DNA from: a virus
Virus record (IMG/VR): IMGVR_UViG_3300032241_002371
Span: 1-20,839 of that record
Reading direction: 5' to 3' (one strand)
DNA length: 20,839 nucleotides
In this document: positions 20,612 through 20,839 of the stretch, one piece after another
How positions within the stretch are numbered: position 1 is the first letter of the stretch
Layout: each line of letters opens with the position of its first letter
Program-made: the position numbers and the translations under genes
Notes under the pieces: generated by a model
What the model was told of the DNA's origin: nothing
Seen by the model: the letters and a program-made list of their open reading frames with translations, nothing else
Database searches by the model: none

Positions 20612-20839
20612 ATGAGTTCTAATTTAAAACCCGGTGCTTCCTATATTTACGAACACGTAAATGGTATCACATATGCTAGAGAAAGCGGTGCACCCTTTAG
20701 CTCAAGAGTTGAAATCGGTAGAAGTTACGAAAGAATAAAATGGGAAGAAGAATTAGAAGATAGACAACTATGGAATAAAATTAGATTGGCCAGCGAAAAA
20801 AATCCCGCTTTACGAGAAGCTATGGAAAAATGTAAAATG
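20612..20839 (+). CDS. Hypothetical protein, 3' end missing
   Basis: The frame opens at ATG 20612, four bases after the previous stop, and runs without a stop to the window edge (76 codons). The start of the protein is MSSNLKPGASYIYEHVNGIT, followed by YARESGAPFSSRVEIGRSYER, an acidic/basic helix and NPALREAMEKCK. I recall similar short proteins with a 'YIYE.vnG.tY.RE' opening in marine T4-like phages but know no function. An ATG at 20607 stops after two codons and is not used. Confidence 0.75.
   Translation, partial: MSSNLKPGASYIYEHVNGITYARESGAPFSSRVEIGRSYERIKWEEELEDRQLWNKIRLASEKNPALREAMEKCKM

Overview
This window is a piece of an AT-rich, T4-like myovirus genome, probably a marine one; that habitat is inferred from base composition and gene style, and the host cannot be read from the sequence. 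All genes lie on the + strand. T4-type proteins recognised by motif and order are dNMP kinase (gp1), tail sheath (gp18), tail tube (gp19), head-completion nuclease (gp4), small and large terminase (gp16, gp17), gp32, UvsX, UvsY and UvsW. No tRNA genes, CRISPR arrays, insertion sequences or integrase were seen, and no gene-free stretch exceeds about 130 bases.

Layout: (1) 1-651, 3' end of a dNMP kinase gene. (2) 761-10306, late virion and packaging genes: an enlarged sheath, the tube, a tube/baseplate-like protein, an unknown protein, gp4, gp16, two unknown proteins and gp17. (3) 10318-12378, a large acidic protein of unknown function. (4) 12505-20101, a replication/recombination block: gp32, a GIY-YIG homing endonuclease, UvsX, a small acidic protein, UvsY, a protein with a possible HARP-like segment, and UvsW. 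(5) 20104-end, one unknown protein and the start of another.

The most striking element is uvsW. The gene is fractured inside its DECH (Walker B) motif. The upstream part ends in an N-terminal intein domain, the downstream part begins with a 35-residue C-terminal intein domain, and a separate endonuclease gene lies between them. A working UvsW helicase should therefore form only by protein trans-splicing. The endonuclease has a PD-(D/E)XK-type core resembling the gp4 nuclease encoded 12 kb upstream.

Both homing endonuclease genes (13538 and 18376) share a control layout. An inverted repeat places the start codon in a hairpin, and a T4-type late promoter box (TATAAATA or CATAAATA) overlaps or lies just before the 5' arm. 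Read-through transcripts from upstream should hide the start codon, while late transcripts should begin within or beyond that arm and be free for translation. The same logic is known for T4 I-TevI. The first endonuclease is also broken by a one-base excess in an A7 run.

Regulation elsewhere: TAAATA-type late boxes lie 5-7 bases before the ATG of four genes that lack a Shine-Dalgarno sequence, which suggests leaderless late mRNAs. Rho-independent terminators at 4358, 8675, 12403 and 15348 separate units. The 12403 terminator has a sigma70-type -10 box inside its 5' arm, an economical late-to-early boundary before gp32.
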